A stretch of DNA of 64,000 nucleotides from Streptosporangium sp. NBC_01756 (lineage in GTDB: Bacteria > Actinomycetota > Actinomycetes > Streptosporangiales > Streptosporangiaceae). The translations under genes were made by a program, and so were the position numbers. Below, piece after piece: positions 49,804-60,100 of the stretch. Below the pieces are notes generated by a model that was not told where the DNA came from, ran no database searches, and was given only the letters and a program-made list of their open reading frames with translations. The stretch lies in contig NZ_CP109130.1 in assembly GCF_035917975.1 (NCBI RefSeq), forward strand, positions 6,262,001 through 6,326,000, written 5' to 3'. Numbering within the stretch: position 1 is the first letter of the stretch; every line of letters begins with the position of its first letter.

Positions 49804-50210
49804 GGAAGATCCTCCACACGGCTCACATCTACATGATCGTCGGTGTGGTCAGCGGCCTGTACTACCGCGAGATCACCAAGCTGAACGACTTCACCGGCGA
49901 CACTCAGCTCGGGGTCGTGCACACGCACCTGCTCGCGCTCGGGATGTTGTTCTTCCTCATCGTGCTGATGCTGGAAAAGACCTTCACCCTGACCGCCAGC
50001 AGGCTCTTCACCTGGTTCTTCTGGGTCTACAACGCGGGCCTGGCGCTGACCGTGCTCATGATGACCGTCCACGGCACCCAGACCGTGCTCGGCGCTCAGA
50101 CGAGTCCGGTGATCTCCGGTATCGCCGGACTCGGCCACATCCTGCTGACCGTCGGCCTGATCCTGCTGTTCACCAACCTCGGCAAGCGACTCCCGGCCAA
50201 GACCGGCTGA
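49800..50210 (+). CDS. DUF2871 family membrane protein
   Basis: A 136-residue integral membrane protein with four helices. The first segment (ILHTAHIYMIVGVVSGLYYR), the motif GVVHTHLLALGMLFFLIVLM and the final segment GLGHILLTVGLILLFTNLGK match the DUF2871 pattern. His residues in helices 1, 2 and 4 could bind metal or heme, which is inference. Its function is unknown. It starts inside the stop codon of the cupin gene. A hairpin follows at 50258. Confidence 0.85.
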   Translation: MRKILHTAHIYMIVGVVSGLYYREITKLNDFTGDTQLGVVHTHLLALGMLFFLIVLMLEKTFTLTASRLFTWFFWVYNAGLALTVLMMTVHGTQTVLGAQTSPVISGIAGLGHILLTVGLILLFTNLGKRLPAKTG

Positions 50211-50257
50211 CCGGGATCCATGGGGCCCGCCTGCGGTCCGGGCCGGCCGGCTCGCGC

Positions 50258-50284
50258 GGGGACGGCACCCGGGTGACCGTCCCT
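50258..50284. terminator. Hairpin after DUF2871
   Basis: A GGGACGG/CCGTCCC outer stem encloses a CACCC/GGGTG inner stem, with one bulged A between. It is between two convergent genes (50210 and 50362). Confidence 0.5.
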
Positions 50285-50361
50285 TCCAGCATGTGGCGAT
50301 GAGGGGCGTCCCAGTCGAGACACCCCTCCATCGGCAAGGTTCTCAGCGGTCTTCCACGGGG

Positions 50362-51132
50362 CTAGGACGTCGCCCCGTGGGCGGAGATGCCGCCGTCCAC
50401 CGGGATGACCGTCCCGGTCAGATAGGCGCCGGCCCGCGACGACAGGAAGATCGCGGTCCCGGCCATGTCCTCGGGGCGCCCGATCCGGCCCAGCGGCACA
50501 TGGGACTCGATCGCCGCGCGGCTCGCCGGGTCGTCGAGTGCGAAGGCCATCATCTTCGACTCGAACGGGCCGGGCGCGATGGCGTTGACCGTGATCGACT
50601 CCTTGGCCAGCCGCTGGGACAGGTGCCGGGTCAGCATGTGCACGGCCGCCTTGGTCGCCGAGTAGGCGTAGCTCTCCATCGCGGGCACCCGGATGCCGTC
50701 GATCGATCCGATGGTGATCACCCTGGCCGGGTCGTCGGGGCTCGCGGCGGCGCGCAGCAGCGGCAGGAACCGCTGGGTCAGGAAGAACACACCCTTGACG
50801 TTGACCCCCCAGAGCTTGTCGAAGGCGTGCTCCGGATACTCCGCGAGCGGCGCGCCCCAGGCCGCCCCGGCGTTGTTGACCAGCACGTCCAGCCGTGACT
50901 CCCGCGCCGAGACCGCCTCCACGAGCGTGCGGACGCCGTCCTCGGTTGACAGGTCGGCCGGTACGGCGGAGCAACCCAGTTCGGCCGCCGTCTTCTCCAC
51001 CTCGGCGGTTTTGCGCGAGGAGATGTAGACCGTCGCGCCGGCGTCCACAAACCCCGCCGCGATCATCCGGCCGATCCCCCGTGAGCCTCCGGTGACGACG
51101 ACCGTCTTGCCTTCCACCGAGAACAGAGTCAT
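50362..51132 (-). CDS. Short-chain dehydrogenase/reductase
   Basis: A 256-residue enzyme (start ATG at 51132; an in-frame ATG 12 bp earlier is possible). The NAD(P)-binding motif is TGGSRGIGRMI (14-24), NNAG (about residue 90) follows, and the catalytic Ser and YSATK (about 142-160) are present. The C-terminal end has GRIGRPEDMAGTAIFL and PVDGG. The class is the classical SDR, close to 3-oxoacyl-ACP-reductase-like proteins, but the substrate is unknown. It is divergent from the peptide transporter operon. Confidence 0.93.
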   Translation of the reverse strand: MTLFSVEGKTVVVTGGSRGIGRMIAAGFVDAGATVYISSRKTAEVEKTAAELGCSAVPADLSTEDGVRTLVEAVSARESRLDVLVNNAGAAWGAPLAEYPEHAFDKLWGVNVKGVFFLTQRFLPLLRAAASPDDPARVITIGSIDGIRVPAMESYAYSATKAAVHMLTRHLSQRLAKESITVNAIAPGPFESKMMAFALDDPASRAAIESHVPLGRIGRPEDMAGTAIFLSSRAGAYLTGTVIPVDGGISAHGATS

Positions 51133-51307
51133 GTTCCGCAGCATGCCGCACCATGGGAGAGTTCGTCCATACCGGGCGGTCGGTTGAAGAATAATGCCGA
51201 TTAAGAAAACGGGAATGAAACAATCCTCCACCGCTCGTTGACATGCGGTATCTCTATGGTGTGCCTTCGTCTACAACGGTTCATCGGTATGGAGATGGGG
51301 CACCACG

Positions 51308-53122
51308 ATGACGAGAATGGGCGCGCGGCTGGCCGCGCTCGGCCTGACACTGTTATTGGCGACGCTCCCGGCCACTCAGGCAATGGCCGGGCAGGCGCCC
51401 GAGCCGGGGAAGAAGATCGTGCGGCTGGGCGTGACGCAGGCCGTGGACTCGATGAGCCCGTTCCTCGCGGTCCGCCTGATCGCGTCGTCGATCCACCGCT
51501 GGACGTACGGCTACCTGACGGTGCCCGACCCCAAGACCCTGCAGCCGAGCCCCGACCTGGCCGAGTCGTGGACGACGTCGGACGACAAGCTCACCTGGAC
51601 CTTCAAGATCCGCGACACCACGTGGTCGGACGGCCGTCCCGTCACCGCGCAGGACGCCGTGTGGACCTTCAACACGGTCATGACCGTCGACGCGGCCAAG
51701 CAGGCCAACGGCCCCGCGGTCGAGAACTTCGAGAGCGTCACGGCGACCGACGACCGGACCCTGGTCATCAAGACCAAGAAGCCGCAGGCCTCGATGCTGG
51801 AGAACCCGATCCCGATCGTGCCCAAGCACGTCTGGGAGAAGGTCGGTGACATCGGCACGTTCGAGAACGACGTCTACCCGGTCGTCGGCAGCGGCCCGTT
51901 CGTCGTGGTCGACCACAAGAAGGACGCCTACGTCAAGCTCAAGGCCAACCCCGGCTACTGGCAGGGCGCTCCCAAGATCGACGAGCTGCACGTCATCTTC
52001 TACGAGAACCCCGAGGCCGCCATCGCCGGCCTGAAGAAGGGCGACATCGACCTGATCGGCCGCCTGGACGCCGCCCAGTTCCAGTCGCTCGCCGGCAACC
52101 CGGACATCGTTCAGTGGAACACCCCCGGCCGCCGGGCCGCCTACCTGCAGATCAACCACGGCGCGCAGACGATCGACAACAAGCCGGTCGGCGACGGCCA
52201 CCCCGCCCTGAAGGACCCGAAGGTCCGTCAGGCCATCCACTACGCGATCGACAAGCAGGCCCTGGTCGACCAGGTGCAGAACGGCCTGGCCGTACCGGCC
52301 GACGGGTCCATCGTCCCGCCGATGTACAAGGACTTCTTCTGGCAGGCCGAGGGCGACGACCTCGTCACCCACGACGCCGCCAGGGCCAACCGGATCCTCG
52401 ACGAGGCCGGCTACAAGAAGGGCCCCGACGGCGTCCGCACGATGCCCGACGGCAAGCGCAAGCTGGAGATGCGGTTCAGCATCCACACCGACACCCCGGT
52501 GGAGGACAAGCTCGCGCAGTACCTGACCGGCTGGTTCAAGGACATCGGCATCGCGCTGTCGACCAAGAAGCTCGAACCCAGCAAGTTCACCGAGGAGACC
52601 GGGTTCACCGGCCTGTTCGACATCGCGATCAGCGGCTGGTCGGTCAACCCCGACCCCGAGGAGGTCCTGGCCACCCACCTGTGCAGCCGCAGGCCCACGG
52701 CCGGCGGCGAGGGCGGCGGCACCGAGTCGTTCTACTGCGACCCCGCCTACGAGAAGCTCTACCAGGAGCAGCTGAGCGAGCTCGACCGCACCAAGCGCGC
52801 CGACATCATCAAGCAGATGCAGAAGCGTCTCTACACCGACGCGCCGGTCATCGCCCTCTACTACCCGAACAACCTCGAGGGCTACCGCAAGGACCAGATC
52901 ACCAGCATCACGTCGATGCCCGAGGAGAAGGGCCTCCTGTACGGCGCGAGCGGCTACTGGCCCGTCTACTCCCTCGACGCGGTGGCCACGCCGGCCGCCG
53001 GCTCGGCCGGCGGTGCCAGCACGGGTCTCGTCGTGGGCGGCGTCGCGGCCGTCGTGATCCTGGTCGCCGGCGGGTTCTTCCTGGCCAGGCGGCGCCGCTC
53101 CGTCGCGGACGATCGCGAGTAG
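51308..53122 (+). CDS. Peptide-type ABC transporter substrate-binding protein with C-terminal membrane anchor
   Basis: A 604-residue SBP_bac_5 protein. A signal peptide (1-27, LLLATLPATQAMAG) precedes the mature domain. Motifs include YGYLTVPDPKTLQPSPDLAE, VTAQDAVWTFN, PVVGSGPFVVVDHKK and DPKVRQAIHYAIDKQALVD. There is no lipobox. Instead the C-terminus has a Gly/Ala-rich stretch (GSAGGASTGLVVGGV), one helix and RRRRS, so the protein is probably held in the membrane by its C-terminal end. It heads a five-gene peptide importer. The substrate is probably a peptide or other oligomer; nickel or opine types cannot be excluded. Confidence 0.9.
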   Translation: MTRMGARLAALGLTLLLATLPATQAMAGQAPEPGKKIVRLGVTQAVDSMSPFLAVRLIASSIHRWTYGYLTVPDPKTLQPSPDLAESWTTSDDKLTWTFKIRDTTWSDGRPVTAQDAVWTFNTVMTVDAAKQANGPAVENFESVTATDDRTLVIKTKKPQASMLENPIPIVPKHVWEKVGDIGTFENDVYPVVGSGPFVVVDHKKDAYVKLKANPGYWQGAPKIDELHVIFYENPEAAIAGLKKGDIDLIGRLDAAQFQSLAGNPDIVQWNTPGRRAAYLQINHGAQTIDNKPVGDGHPALKDPKVRQAIHYAIDKQALVDQVQNGLAVPADGSIVPPMYKDFFWQAEGDDLVTHDAARANRILDEAGYKKGPDGVRTMPDGKRKLEMRFSIHTDTPVEDKLAQYLTGWFKDIGIALSTKKLEPSKFTEETGFTGLFDIAISGWSVNPDPEEVLATHLCSRRPTAGGEGGGTESFYCDPAYEKLYQEQLSELDRTKRADIIKQMQKRLYTDAPVIALYYPNNLEGYRKDQITSITSMPEEKGLLYGASGYWPVYSLDAVATPAAGSAGGASTGLVVGGVAAVVILVAGGFFLARRRRSVADDRE

Positions 53123-53128
53123 CGCCTG

Positions 53129-54181
53129 ATGACAGCTCCTCTCGACACCGAGCCCGCCGCCGCAGCGGCGGCGGGCCCCGGGAAGGACCGCGACTCCCAT
53201 CGGGGGGTGCCGCGCTACGCGCTGGCGAAGGCCGGCGGGGCCGTGCTCAGCATCGCCATGGTCATCGTCGCGACGTTCTTCGTGTTCCGGTTGATCCCCG
53301 GCGACCCGGCGATCGCCTACACACGGGACGTGCCGCTCAGCCCGGAGCAGCTCGACCTGCTCCGCCGCCAGATGGGGCTCGACAAGCCCCTGATGCAGCA
53401 GTTCCTCGACTTCGTGCTGCGGACCGTCCGGCTGGACCTCGGCACCTCCTACGAGTACAAGCGCCCGGTCATCGACCTCATCGGAGAGCGGGTGGGCCCC
53501 ACGGCGGTGCTGGTGGGCACCGGCCTGGTCGTCTCCGTCAGCCTGGGTCTGTGGCAGGGCACGAGGGCGGCGTGGAAGCACGGCAGCCGGTTCGACCGCC
53601 TCTCCACCGGGATCTCGCTCGTCCTGTGGTCGGTGCCGACGTTCTGGCTCGGCCTGCTGCTCCTGATGGTCTTCGCCGCCGGAGTGGGGCCGATCCCGGG
53701 AATCTTCCCCACCCGGGGCATGGAGGACATCGACGCGCCCGACGGGCCGCTCTACCTCCTGCACGTCGCCCACCATCTGGTGCTGCCGTGCCTCACCCTG
53801 GTCGCCGTGGTCTACGCCCAGTACCTGCTGGTGATGCGCTCCTCGCTGCTGGACGAGATCGGCCAGGACTACGTGACCACCGCCCGGGCCAAGGGGCTGC
53901 GCGACGACGAGGTACGGCGGCGCCACGCCGTCCCCAACGCGCTGCTGCCGACCGTGACGCTGGTGTTCATCAACATCGGCTTCGTCGTGGGCGGGGCGGT
54001 GTCGGTGGAGACCGTCTACTCCTGGCCGGGGCTCGGCCTGCTGTTCTACGAGGCGATCAAGGGACCGGACTTCGCGGTCATGCAGGGGACGTTCATCGTG
54101 GTGTGCACCGCCGTGATCATCATGAACACACTGGCCGACGTGGTCTACCGCGTCCTGGACCCGAGGGTGAGGTCGGTATGA
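53129..54181 (+). CDS. DppB-type ABC permease
   Basis: A 350-residue membrane protein starting 6 bp after the binding-protein gene. The N-terminus has an Ala/Pro-rich cytoplasmic tail; then helices, with the periplasmic segment VPLSPEQLDLLRRQMGLDKP and the EAA-loop region DYVTTARAKGLRDDEVRRRH (about 249-268). The final segment has VSVETVYSWPGLGLLFYEAI. This is the standard DppB/OppB form, which makes one half of the channel for peptide import. Its TGA overlaps the ATG of the next permease gene (ATGA). Confidence 0.93.
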   Translation: MTAPLDTEPAAAAAAGPGKDRDSHRGVPRYALAKAGGAVLSIAMVIVATFFVFRLIPGDPAIAYTRDVPLSPEQLDLLRRQMGLDKPLMQQFLDFVLRTVRLDLGTSYEYKRPVIDLIGERVGPTAVLVGTGLVVSVSLGLWQGTRAAWKHGSRFDRLSTGISLVLWSVPTFWLGLLLLMVFAAGVGPIPGIFPTRGMEDIDAPDGPLYLLHVAHHLVLPCLTLVAVVYAQYLLVMRSSLLDEIGQDYVTTARAKGLRDDEVRRRHAVPNALLPTVTLVFINIGFVVGGAVSVETVYSWPGLGLLFYEAIKGPDFAVMQGTFIVVCTAVIIMNTLADVVYRVLDPRVRSV

Positions 54182-55068
54182 GCACCACCGGCATCGCCCG
54201 GACCCGGCGCAGGCTCGCACTGGCGCGCTTCTGGCGCGACTACCGCCGCCAGCGCGCCGGGCTGTACGGCGCCGCGATCCTGGTCGCGGCGGTCATCCTG
54301 GCCCTCCTCACCCCGCTGGTCACCGACCCGCTCGGCCTGGACGTCACCAAGGCGACCGGTGCCAAGATGAGTGCCCCCGACCTGGACTTCCCCCTGGGCA
54401 CCGACGAGTCGGGCCGGTCCGTCCTGCTCATGGTCCTGTGGGGCTCGCGCGTCTCGCTGCTCATCGGCTTCATGGCGGCCCTGCTCAGCATGGGCATCGG
54501 CACGGTCGTCGGCATCGCGGCCGGCCACTTCCGGGGCTGGACGTCGGCCGTGCTGATGCGGATCACCGACTGGTTCCTGGTCCTGCCGTCGCTCGTGCTG
54601 GCCCTGGTGCTCGCCGCCATCCTCGGCGGCGGCACCACCACGATCGTCGTGGCGATCGGGGTGACCTCCTGGGCGTCCACGGCCCGGATGATCAGGTCGC
54701 AGACGCTGTCGGTCGAGACCAGACCGTATATCGAGCGCTCCCGGGCGCTCGGCGCCGGGCACTGGCACGTCATGACCCGCCACGTGCTGCCGAACGTCGC
54801 CCCGCTGGTGCTGGCCAACACGACCCTGCAGGTGGCCCACGCCATCGTCGCCGAGTCGACCCTGGCCTTCCTCGGAGCCGACTCCGGCCAGGTGTCGTGG
54901 GGCGGCCTGCTGCGCGGCTCCTATGACTGGGGCGCCGCCACCTCCGGCGCGTGGTGGTACATCCTCGCGCCCGGCCTGTGCATCGTCGTGGTCGTCATGG
55001 CGTTCACGCTGTGCGGCCGGGCGCTGGAGGCCGTACTCAACCCACGCCTGCGGGGAGTCTCCCGATGA
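54178..55068 (+). CDS. DppC-type ABC permease
   Basis: A 296-residue permease with the OppC N-terminal helix (GLYGAAILVAAVILALLTPL), the loop DFPLGTDESGRSV typical of DppC, and the EAA-like segment PYIERSRALGAGHWHVMTRH. Its ATG lies in the ATGA overlap with DppB and its own TGA overlaps the ATG of the first ATPase, so the operon is tightly coupled. It forms the second half of the peptide channel. Confidence 0.93.
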   Translation: MSTTGIARTRRRLALARFWRDYRRQRAGLYGAAILVAAVILALLTPLVTDPLGLDVTKATGAKMSAPDLDFPLGTDESGRSVLLMVLWGSRVSLLIGFMAALLSMGIGTVVGIAAGHFRGWTSAVLMRITDWFLVLPSLVLALVLAAILGGGTTTIVVAIGVTSWASTARMIRSQTLSVETRPYIERSRALGAGHWHVMTRHVLPNVAPLVLANTTLQVAHAIVAESTLAFLGADSGQVSWGGLLRGSYDWGAATSGAWWYILAPGLCIVVVVMAFTLCGRALEAVLNPRLRGVSR

Positions 55069-56084
55069 GCCTGCTGCATCTGCGCGACGTCGCGGTGACC
55101 TACCGGGTCGCCGCGGGCGAGGTGCCCGCCGTGCGCGGGGTCTCGCTGGAACTGGAGGCGGGCCGGGCGCTCGGTGTGGCGGGGGAGTCGGGGTCGGGCA
55201 AGTCGACCCTGGCCATGGCCCTGCTGCGGCTGCTTCCCCGGGACGCCCGGGTGACCGGCGAGATCCTGCTGGACGGCGAGGACGTCCTGACGATGAAGTG
55301 GGGACGGCTGCGCGCGGTGCGCTGGGCCTCGGCCTCGGTGGTCTTCCAGGGCGCCCAGCACGCCCTCAACCCGGTGCGCCGGGTCGGGGACCAGATCGCG
55401 GAGCCGCTGCTGGTCCACGGGCCGGCCACCCCCGCCGAGGCGCGCCGGAAGACGGCGGAGCTGCTGGAGCAGGTCGGCCTGCCCGCCTGGCGGGCCCGCA
55501 GCCACCCGCACGAGCTGTCCGGCGGACAGCGCCAGCGGGTGATGATCGCCATGGCGCTGGCCTGCTCACCGCGCCTGATCATCGCCGACGAGCCGACGAC
55601 CGCCCTGGACGTGATGATCCAGGCGCAGGTGCTCACGCTGATCCGCTCGCTCATCGCCGAGCAGGGCATCAGCCTGATCATGATCTCTCACGACCTGTCG
55701 GTCCTGGCCTCCATGTGCGACCGGCTGGCGGTCATGTACGCGGGCCGGGTGGTCGAGTCGGGGCCCGCGCACGAGGTCTTCCAGGACGCGCGCCATCCCT
55801 ACGGCAAGGCGCTGGCCGCGGCCTTCCCCACGGTCGGGGACCCCGCCTCCCGGCTGGCGCCCCGGGGTCTGGGCGGCGACCCGCCCGACCCGATGCGCCT
55901 GCCGGGAGGCTGCTCCTTCCACCCCCGGTGCCCGGTGTCGCTGCCGTCGTGCGCGTCGGCGGACGTCGAGCTGTGGCCCGCGGGCGAGAGCCGTACCGCC
56001 GCCTGCGTGCACGTCCGGCCGGCGGACGGGAAGACCGAAATCCCCGGCACCTCGGTCATGCGACCGGCGAAGGAGGACGCATGA
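55065..56084 (+). CDS. DppD-type ABC ATPase
   Basis: A 339-residue ATPase: Walker A GESGSGKST (about 40-48), Q-loop VVFQGAQHALNP, signature LSGGQRQRVMIAMAL, Walker B LIIADEPTTALD, and H-loop MISHD. The C-terminal extension with GGCSFHPRCP, four cysteines in total (CSFHPRCP, SLPSCA, AACVH), is typical of oligopeptide ABC ATPases and can hold an iron-sulfur cluster. It powers peptide uptake with the second ATPase. Its stop overlaps the next ATG. Confidence 0.94.
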   Translation: MSLLHLRDVAVTYRVAAGEVPAVRGVSLELEAGRALGVAGESGSGKSTLAMALLRLLPRDARVTGEILLDGEDVLTMKWGRLRAVRWASASVVFQGAQHALNPVRRVGDQIAEPLLVHGPATPAEARRKTAELLEQVGLPAWRARSHPHELSGGQRQRVMIAMALACSPRLIIADEPTTALDVMIQAQVLTLIRSLIAEQGISLIMISHDLSVLASMCDRLAVMYAGRVVESGPAHEVFQDARHPYGKALAAAFPTVGDPASRLAPRGLGGDPPDPMRLPGGCSFHPRCPVSLPSCASADVELWPAGESRTAACVHVRPADGKTEIPGTSVMRPAKEDA

Positions 56085-57043
56085 CCCTGCTCGAAGCCCG
56101 GGACCTGCAGGTGGAGTTCGCCTCGCGCGGGCGGCGCGCCCGCGCGGTCGACGGGGTGAACCTCCAGGTGGGCGAAGGAGAGATCGTCGCGCTGGTCGGC
56201 GAGTCCGGCTGCGGCAAGACGACGCTGGCCCGCACCCTGCTCGGCCTGGAGCGGCCCACCTCCGGTTCGGTCCGCTACGGCGGAGCCCCGCTGTCCTACT
56301 CCTCGCGCGCGCTGAAGGCCTACCGCCGCGAGGTGCAGCTCGTGCTGCAGGACCCGACCGGGTCGCTCAACCCCCGGCACACCGTCTACGAGGCGGTGGC
56401 CGAGGGGCCGCGCATCCACGGTCTGCCCGACGAGGAGGAGCGGGTCACCTCGGCGCTGTCACGTGCCGGCCTCCGCCCGCCGGAGCGATTCCTGCACTCC
56501 TACCCGCACGAGCTCTCCGGCGGGCAGCGGCAGCGCGTCGTCATCGCCGGAGCCCTCGCGCTGGACCCCCGGGTCCTGGTCGCCGACGAGCCGGTGGCCT
56601 CGCTGGACGCCTCGGTCCGCGGTGAGATCCTGGCCCTGATTCTCCGGCTCCGCGCCGAGCTGGGGCTGTCCGCCCTGGTCGTCACCCACGACCTCGGCCT
56701 GGCCTGGAACATCGCCGACCGTGTCGCGGTGATGTATCTCGGCAGGATCGTCGAGTCGGGGCCCGTCGAGCAGGTCCTGACGGCGCCGTCACACCCCTAC
56801 ACGCAGGCGCTGCTGTCGGTCCTGCCGGAGTCGCCGTCGCCCGTGGTGCTGGGCGGTGAGCCGCCGGACCCGACCCGGATCCCCCAGGGCTGCCGCTTTC
56901 ACCCGCGCTGTCAGGTCCTCGCCGCCGGTGTGGCGGCCGAGGCCGGGGTCGACGGGCCGTGCAGGTCGCAGCGGCTTCCGGTGCTGCCCGCCGCGGCCGG
57001 CCCCCAGGTCGCCTGCCACTACGCCGCGGTACGCCAGGGGTAA
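56081..57043 (+). CDS. DppF-type ABC ATPase
   Basis: A 320-residue ATPase: Walker A GESGCGKTT, Q-loop LVLQDPTGSLNP, signature LSGGQRQRVVIAGAL, Walker B LVADEPVASLD, H-loop VVTHDLG. The C-terminal oligopeptide extension is reduced to GCRFHPRCQ, with later cysteines (PCRSQ and ACHY). It completes the importer with the upstream DppD-type ATPase and is the last gene of the operon. The kinase gene starts 125 bp downstream with its own promoter region. Confidence 0.93.
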   Translation: MTLLEARDLQVEFASRGRRARAVDGVNLQVGEGEIVALVGESGCGKTTLARTLLGLERPTSGSVRYGGAPLSYSSRALKAYRREVQLVLQDPTGSLNPRHTVYEAVAEGPRIHGLPDEEERVTSALSRAGLRPPERFLHSYPHELSGGQRQRVVIAGALALDPRVLVADEPVASLDASVRGEILALILRLRAELGLSALVVTHDLGLAWNIADRVAVMYLGRIVESGPVEQVLTAPSHPYTQALLSVLPESPSPVVLGGEPPDPTRIPQGCRFHPRCQVLAAGVAAEAGVDGPCRSQRLPVLPAAAGPQVACHYAAVRQG

Positions 57044-57168
57044 CCGTCGTCCGGCGTCCGTCCCGGTGCCCGGACCCATGGGCGCGATGGGTGGTTCATC
57101 CGCACATCACAACTTTGTCGTCACGTCGTGCATCCAAGAGGGGAAGATCGCACTACGGGGAGGACGAC

Positions 57169-60100
57169 GTGGCGACGGCGTTGATCGATGGGGACCCTCA
57201 GCGGCTGGGGAAATACTGGCTGGCCGGCCGGCTCGGCGCGGGAGGTCAGGGGGTCGTCTACGAGGCCTACGGCGAGGACGGCCTCCGGGTGGCGGTCAAA
57301 GTGCTGCACGGGGACCCGGCGAACGATCCTGAGCTGCGGGAGCGGTTCGGCAAGGAGGCCACGGCGGCGCAGCGGGTGGCCTCGTTCTGCACGGCCGGTG
57401 TGATCGCGGCCGATCTGGACGGGGACAGGCCGTACATCGTCAGCGAGTACGTCGAGGGGGGGAGCCTGCGCCAGGCCGTCGCCGGCGGACGCAGGTTCGC
57501 CGGAGACGACCTGCACCGCCTGGGCACGGCGATCGCCACCGCGCTGACCGCGATCCACGACGCCGGGGTGATCCACCGGGACATGAAGCCGGACAACGTG
57601 CTGCTCGGCCCGGACGGTCCCCGGGTGATCGACTTCGGGGTGGCCCGCACGCTGGAGATGTCGCTGACCGCCACCGGACTGGTGACGGGCACGCCGACCT
57701 ACATGGCGCCCGAGGTGTTCACCGGGCAGCGGGCCGGCACCCCGGCGGACGTGTTCGCCTGGGGTGGCATCATGCTGTTCGCCGCGACCGGCCAGGACCC
57801 GTTCGAGGGGGAGAGCCTGGGCGGGGTGATGCACCGGGTGCTGTCGTCGGATCCCGACCTGAGCCCGCTGCCCGGCTCGCTGCGCGGCCTGGTCGGCGCC
57901 GCACTGGACAAGGACCCGGCGGCCAGACCGACGGCGAGGCAACTGCTGCTCGCGCTGATCAGCGGCGACGGACGGCTGGACACGGTCCGGCTGCTCGCCG
58001 AGGGCAGCCGGGAGGGCGGCCGCGTCCACGTGACCGTCGACGACCCGGGAATGGGCATCCTCGCGGAGGAGTCCTACGCGATGCTCGACCCTGCGGAGCA
58101 GGCCCTGGCCCCCGAGGTGTTCCTGCGGCTGATCACCGTCGACGACGACGGCGGGCTGCGGGCCCGGCGGGCAGGGCGGGCCGAGTTCCCCGACGGGGCC
58201 CGGCGGCTGCTGGAGGTGTTCGCCTACCTGATCACCGGCGACGGCCGGGAGGTCTGGCTGACCAGGATCGCGCTGCTGCACGCCTGGCCCCGGCTGCGCT
58301 CGTGGGTGGAGGCCAACCGGGACGGCCTGGCCGCGCACCGGGAGATCTGGACCGCCATGCGACGCTGGGAGACCCGCGGACACAGGGACGCCGACCTGCT
58401 GCAGGGCCACAGCCTGCGGGCCGCCGTCCGGTGGGCCGCCACCGGGCGCCGCGACATCGCACTCAGCCCGGCCGAACGCGACTTCCTCGACGAGGGGACG
58501 GCTCTTGCCCGGCGCCGGTCCAGGCGGGCCCGCCTGCTGACTGTCGCGCTGGCCGGACTGCTGGTCGTCGCGCTGGCCGCGGGGGCGCTCGCCGTACGGC
58601 AGAGCGGGGTCGCCGACGAGCGCAGCGCCACGATCGCGGTCCAGCACGACCGGTCCGAGGCCAGGCGGCTCGCGACGCTCGCCGACACCCTGCGGGTCAC
58701 CGAGCCGGTGAAGGCGATGCTGCTCAGCGTGGCGTCCTGGCGGATCGCGCGGGTCCCGGAGGCCAGGGCGGCGCTGAGCGGCTCGCTGACCCAGCAGGAG
58801 ACGGCGGCCTTCCACGATCCGGCGACGGCCGCCCAGACCCTCAGGGTGCTCAGCCGCGACGGTCGCACGCTGGTCAGCGTCGGCGAGGACTCCGTCCGGA
58901 TGTGGGACATCCGGACCGGCCGGAAGACCGGCGGTTTCACCGGCATCGGGAAGAACGTGCGCGCCGTCGCGCTCAGCCCGAGCGGACGGACCCTCGCCGT
59001 GCTGGGCGGCGGAGGGGTGCGGGTCTGGGACGTGCGGACCGGCAGGGCGAGGGGTGCGCGCCTGCCCCTGCGGGCCCCGGAGATCGAGACGGTCCAGCCC
59101 GGTCTCCTGTTCGGGCAGGCCGAGGAGCTCCTCGTCGTCACCCACGACGAGGAGCAGACGGTCTGGAACCTCAGGACGGGAGAGCGGCGGAAACCGCCCG
59201 TCCAGGTGCTCGACACCGCACCGGACGGGCGGCACATCGTGGGTGACGGCCCGGCCCGGGAGATGGAGATCCGGGACCTCTCCGGCCCGGGGAGGATCTC
59301 GCTCGACAGGGTCTGCGACGCCTGCGGGTTCACCGCCGCCTACAGCGCCGACGGGAAGCTCGTCGCGGTCGCCAAGGGCGGCTCCGTCGAGGTCAAGGAG
59401 ACCGCCACCGGCAGGACGGCCGCCGACACGCTCAGTGACGGCAGCCGCGGTGGGCTGCTCTTCAGCCCCGATGGACGGCACCTGGCCTCATATACCGGCA
59501 GTTCCATCACGATCTGGTCGGATTTCAACCTCGTCCCCGTCCTGGTCCGCAAGATCGACTCGATCACGCCGTCGCTCGCCTTCGACCCGGACGGGCGCAC
59601 GGTCCGCTATCTCGACGAGGACACGGTCGTCACCCTCGACCTCGGCGCCCTGCTCAGACCCGCCCGGCTCAAGGGGACGGACGGCGGGGCGGTGCTCAGC
59701 CCCGACGGCCGCCTGCTCGCCGCCCGCCGGGAGGGGACCCACCGGGTCACGCTCTGGGACGTACGGCGCCGCAGGCCGGTCGGTGCGCCGCTGGACGTCG
59801 GCCGGGGTTCCTTCTTCCAGATGGCCTTCACCCCCGACGGCCGGAGGCTCGCCGTGAGCAGACAGGGCGGCGGCGAGGACGTCTCCACCATCGGGATCTG
59901 GGACACCTCGTCCCGCAAGCGGGTCGCCACCGTCTCCGCCAGAGGGCAGGGCGGGGTGACCGCGATGGCGTTCAGCCCGGACGGCACGGCGCTGGCCGCC
60001 TCCGTGGAGGAGGCCGCCGCGACCTCGGACAGCACCGTCCACCTGTGGGACCTGCCCGGTGGCAGACCGCGCTGGGTGCTCCGCCAGGATGCCGTGACCG

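Noticed and set aside
51238-51266. Promoter for the peptide transporter operon based on TTGACA at 51238
   Set aside because: The -35 is perfect, but no acceptable -10 lies 16-18 bp downstream, so it is not listed as a feature.
51353-54220. A 955-codon minus-strand frame opposite the peptide transporter operon
   Set aside because: It is an antisense shadow of clearly homologous transporter genes and has a low-complexity Val/Asp/Gly composition.
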